Shown here: piece after piece, positions 63,147 through 64,000 of the stretch
Layout: each line of letters starts with the position of its first letter
Position numbering within the stretch: position 1 is the first letter of the stretch
Assembly (NCBI GenBank): GCA_963739385.1
Contig: CAVUAI010000034.1
Span: forward strand, 62,001 to 126,000
Source of the DNA: VAZQ01 sp963739385
GTDB lineage: Bacteria; Pseudomonadota; Alphaproteobacteria; Rhizobiales; Xanthobacteraceae
Direction of reading: 5' to 3'
DNA length: 64,000 nt
The notes under the pieces: model-generated
Seen by the model: the letters and a program-made list of their open reading frames with translations, nothing else
Databases searched by the model: none
What the model was told of the DNA's origin: nothing
Program-made: the position numbers and the translations under genes

Positions 63147-63189
63147 GCAGATCGTGCGCCGGAGTCCCAGCAGGTGGGGCACGATCTGC
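63147..63189. repeat. 11-base inverted repeat
   Basis: GCAGATCGTGC (63147-63157) and GCACGATCTGC (63179-63189) are perfect inverted copies separated by 21 bases. It lies upstream of the M28 peptidase gene (minus strand, start 62973). It could be an operator or a hairpin; there is no T-run. Confidence 0.55.
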
Positions 63190-63240
63190 CTTCTCCGCAA
63201 GGCAAAACAGCAGTGAAGCCAGCAGGGCACAATTCCTGAT

Positions 63241-63269
63241 GCAGAGGTTCGAGTCCTGCCGCCCAGCCA
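63241..63269 (+). other. tRNA-3'-end-like fragment
   Basis: GGTTCGAGTCCTGC (63246-63259) followed by CGCCCAGCCA looks like a T-arm, acceptor strand and CCA of a tRNA, closest in memory to tRNA-Gln. Two inserted bases spoil the T-stem, and no anticodon arm or 5' half is found upstream. It is therefore a remnant, perhaps of an integration site, or chance. Confidence 0.35.
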
Positions 63270-63398
63270 GCCAGTCCGGTCTCCACCCGGCAAAAGGTGA
63301 AGTCCGCCCGAAACCGCGCCGACCCCTACATTCGATTGCTCCTGGGCCTCAGTCTAAGAAATATGATACACTTGCCGGGTAATGGAGAGCAGCGAGGC

Positions 63399-63548
63399 AT
63401 GGGCGCCATGCTGCATTGGATTCTGCCCCGGCTCGCCGCCTACGTCGCTGTCGTGGTCGCAGCCGGGCTTTTGTTTCTGGCAGGGGCGTCGGTGTATGCC
63501 TTGATGTGGCCGAAGCCGGTGGTGCCATTCGGGCAAATGGGTCCTTAG
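63399..63548 (+). CDS. Small single-pass membrane protein
   Basis: A 49-residue frame, MGAMLHWILPRLAAYVAVVV onward, with one long hydrophobic helix (residues about 10-37) and a Pro-rich end KPVVPFGQMGP. GGAGAG lies nine bases upstream of ATG 63399. ATG 63408 is also possible. Function unknown. Confidence 0.5.
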   Translation: MGAMLHWILPRLAAYVAVVVAAGLLFLAGASVYALMWPKPVVPFGQMGP

Positions 63549-63699
63549 CGGCGGGTCGCGGACTCACGCATGCAGAAGCTGCTCGCCGTAGCGCTGCAGC
63601 AACTCGTCGCCGATTGCTGCTCGGGTTTCTCATGCAGTCGCGACCGGCCCCAAGGTGGGGTTTCTTTCGTTTGTGCTACTCCCCGACCCGCGGCCTAAG

Positions 63700-63719
63700 G
63701 GCGCCGGAAGGCGCCTTTT
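63700..63719 (+). terminator. Rho-independent terminator
   Basis: GGCGCC (63700-63705), loop GGAA, GGCGCC (63710-63715), then TTTTCTTGTTT. The stem can be extended by A:T pairs on the outside. The T-run is on the plus strand, so it ends transcription of the small membrane protein gene and lies next to the convergent oxidoreductase stop. Confidence 0.65.
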
Positions 63720-63725
63720 CTTGTT

Positions 63726-64000
63726 TCACGCCGCCGCTGGAACGGCGCCGAGCGCCCCGGCCGCGTCCCAGGCCTTCCACCACGGCTCCAAGCCGAGATC
63801 GCGCGCGATGACGCCGGCGCTGATGTAGCCGCCGCCGCCCGAGATCGCGCCTCCCGGATGCGTGGCCGAGCCCGACATGTAGAGCCGCTCGATCGGCGTG
63901 CGGTAGCCGAAGTGGTTGTACATCACCTGCTCGGCGCTGAACGCGCCCATGAAAATGTCGCCTCCCCGCATTTGCGGGAAGGTCTGCGTGTACTCGCGCG
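63726..64000 (-). CDS. NAD(P)/FAD-dependent oxidoreductase, phytoene desaturase type (C-terminus, partial)
   Basis: The last about 90 codons of a minus-strand gene whose 5' end lies beyond 64000. The C-terminal FAD-contact block of CrtI-like proteins is present: RLYMSGSATHPGGAISGGGG, then YISAGVIARDLGL. The frame is open to the window edge (REYTQTFPQM ...). Substrate not assignable from this fragment. Confidence 0.85.
   Translation of the reverse strand, partial: REYTQTFPQMRGGDIFMGAFSAEQVMYNHFGYRTPIERLYMSGSATHPGGAISGGGGYISAGVIARDLGLEPWWKAWDAAGALGAVPAAA

Noticed and set aside
63648..63671. CCCC-AAGGT-GGGG followed by T-rich sequence
   Set aside because: The stem is only 4 bp; the better terminator is at 63700-63719.

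Overview
The window looks like a chromosomal piece of a GC-rich alphaproteobacterium of the order Hyphomicrobiales, probably near Bradyrhizobiaceae/Xanthobacteraceae. The reasons are a pyruvate dehydrogenase cluster with a lipoyl domain on E1-beta, a fused ispDF next to dusB-ntrBC-ntrYX-hfq-hflX-mazG, and a dacA-tmk-holB-metG-tatD-MBL block. Placement below order level is inference.

Regions: (1) 1-8.9 kb, pyruvate dehydrogenase and lipoate genes on the plus strand: pdhB, two tandem DUF5076-like genes, pdhC, a small membrane protein, an orphan Bug-type solute-binding protein, lpdA, dodecin, lipA and a COQ10/RatA-like START protein. (2) 9-11.5 kb, minus-strand operon ispDF-cinA-Asp/Glu racemase. 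(3) 11.6-21.9 kb, plus-strand nitrogen-signalling block dusB-ntrB-ntrC, ntrY-ntrX, a D-amino-acid aminotransferase, hfq and hflX. (4) 22-28.7 kb, orphan solute-binding proteins, mazG, dps and a two-subunit Rieske dioxygenase with its own solute-binding protein. (5) 29-38 kb, minus-strand housekeeping block: MBL hydrolase, tatD, metG, holB, tmk, dacA, rlpA and a PDZ pseudo-protease. (6) 38-44.8 kb, CNNM/CorC transporter, ParB-like protein, collagen-like lipoprotein, ackA remnant, DUF6644/DUF6152 pair and a large secreted TIM-barrel hydrolase candidate. (7) 45-49.7 kb, a tight minus-strand operon methyltransferase - glycosyltransferase - GTP cyclohydrolase II - FAD/Rieske oxidoreductase. (8) 49.9-57 kb, a decayed stretch with three gene remnants, a hybrid PAS histidine kinase, a TauE/SafE exporter and a Tat-type amidohydrolase. 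The kinase and the amidohydrolase share a duplicated upstream block of TGATGCA direct repeats. (9) 57-61 kb, amino-sugar recycling: murQ, a scrambled N-acetylglucosamine kinase, a SIS-domain deaminase/isomerase and nagA. (10) 61-64 kb, a truncated XRE regulator, a micro-ORF, an M28 peptidase, a tRNA-3'-end-like fragment and the C-terminus of a phytoene-desaturase-type oxidoreductase cut by the window edge.

The first 38 kb is a conserved, tightly packed core with many ATGA/GTGA overlaps. From about 40 kb on, gene density falls and broken genes become frequent: an ackA tail, a frameshifted small gene, a DoxX-like domain, an ABC binding-protein tail, a GlcNAc kinase and an XRE tail. This suggests an accessory region with repeated gain and loss. 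The least explained signals are the methyltransferase/glycosyltransferase/RibA/FAD-Rieske operon and the duplicated repeat blocks near 52.8 and 56.7 kb. No CRISPR array, intact insertion sequence, rRNA or intact tRNA gene was seen.
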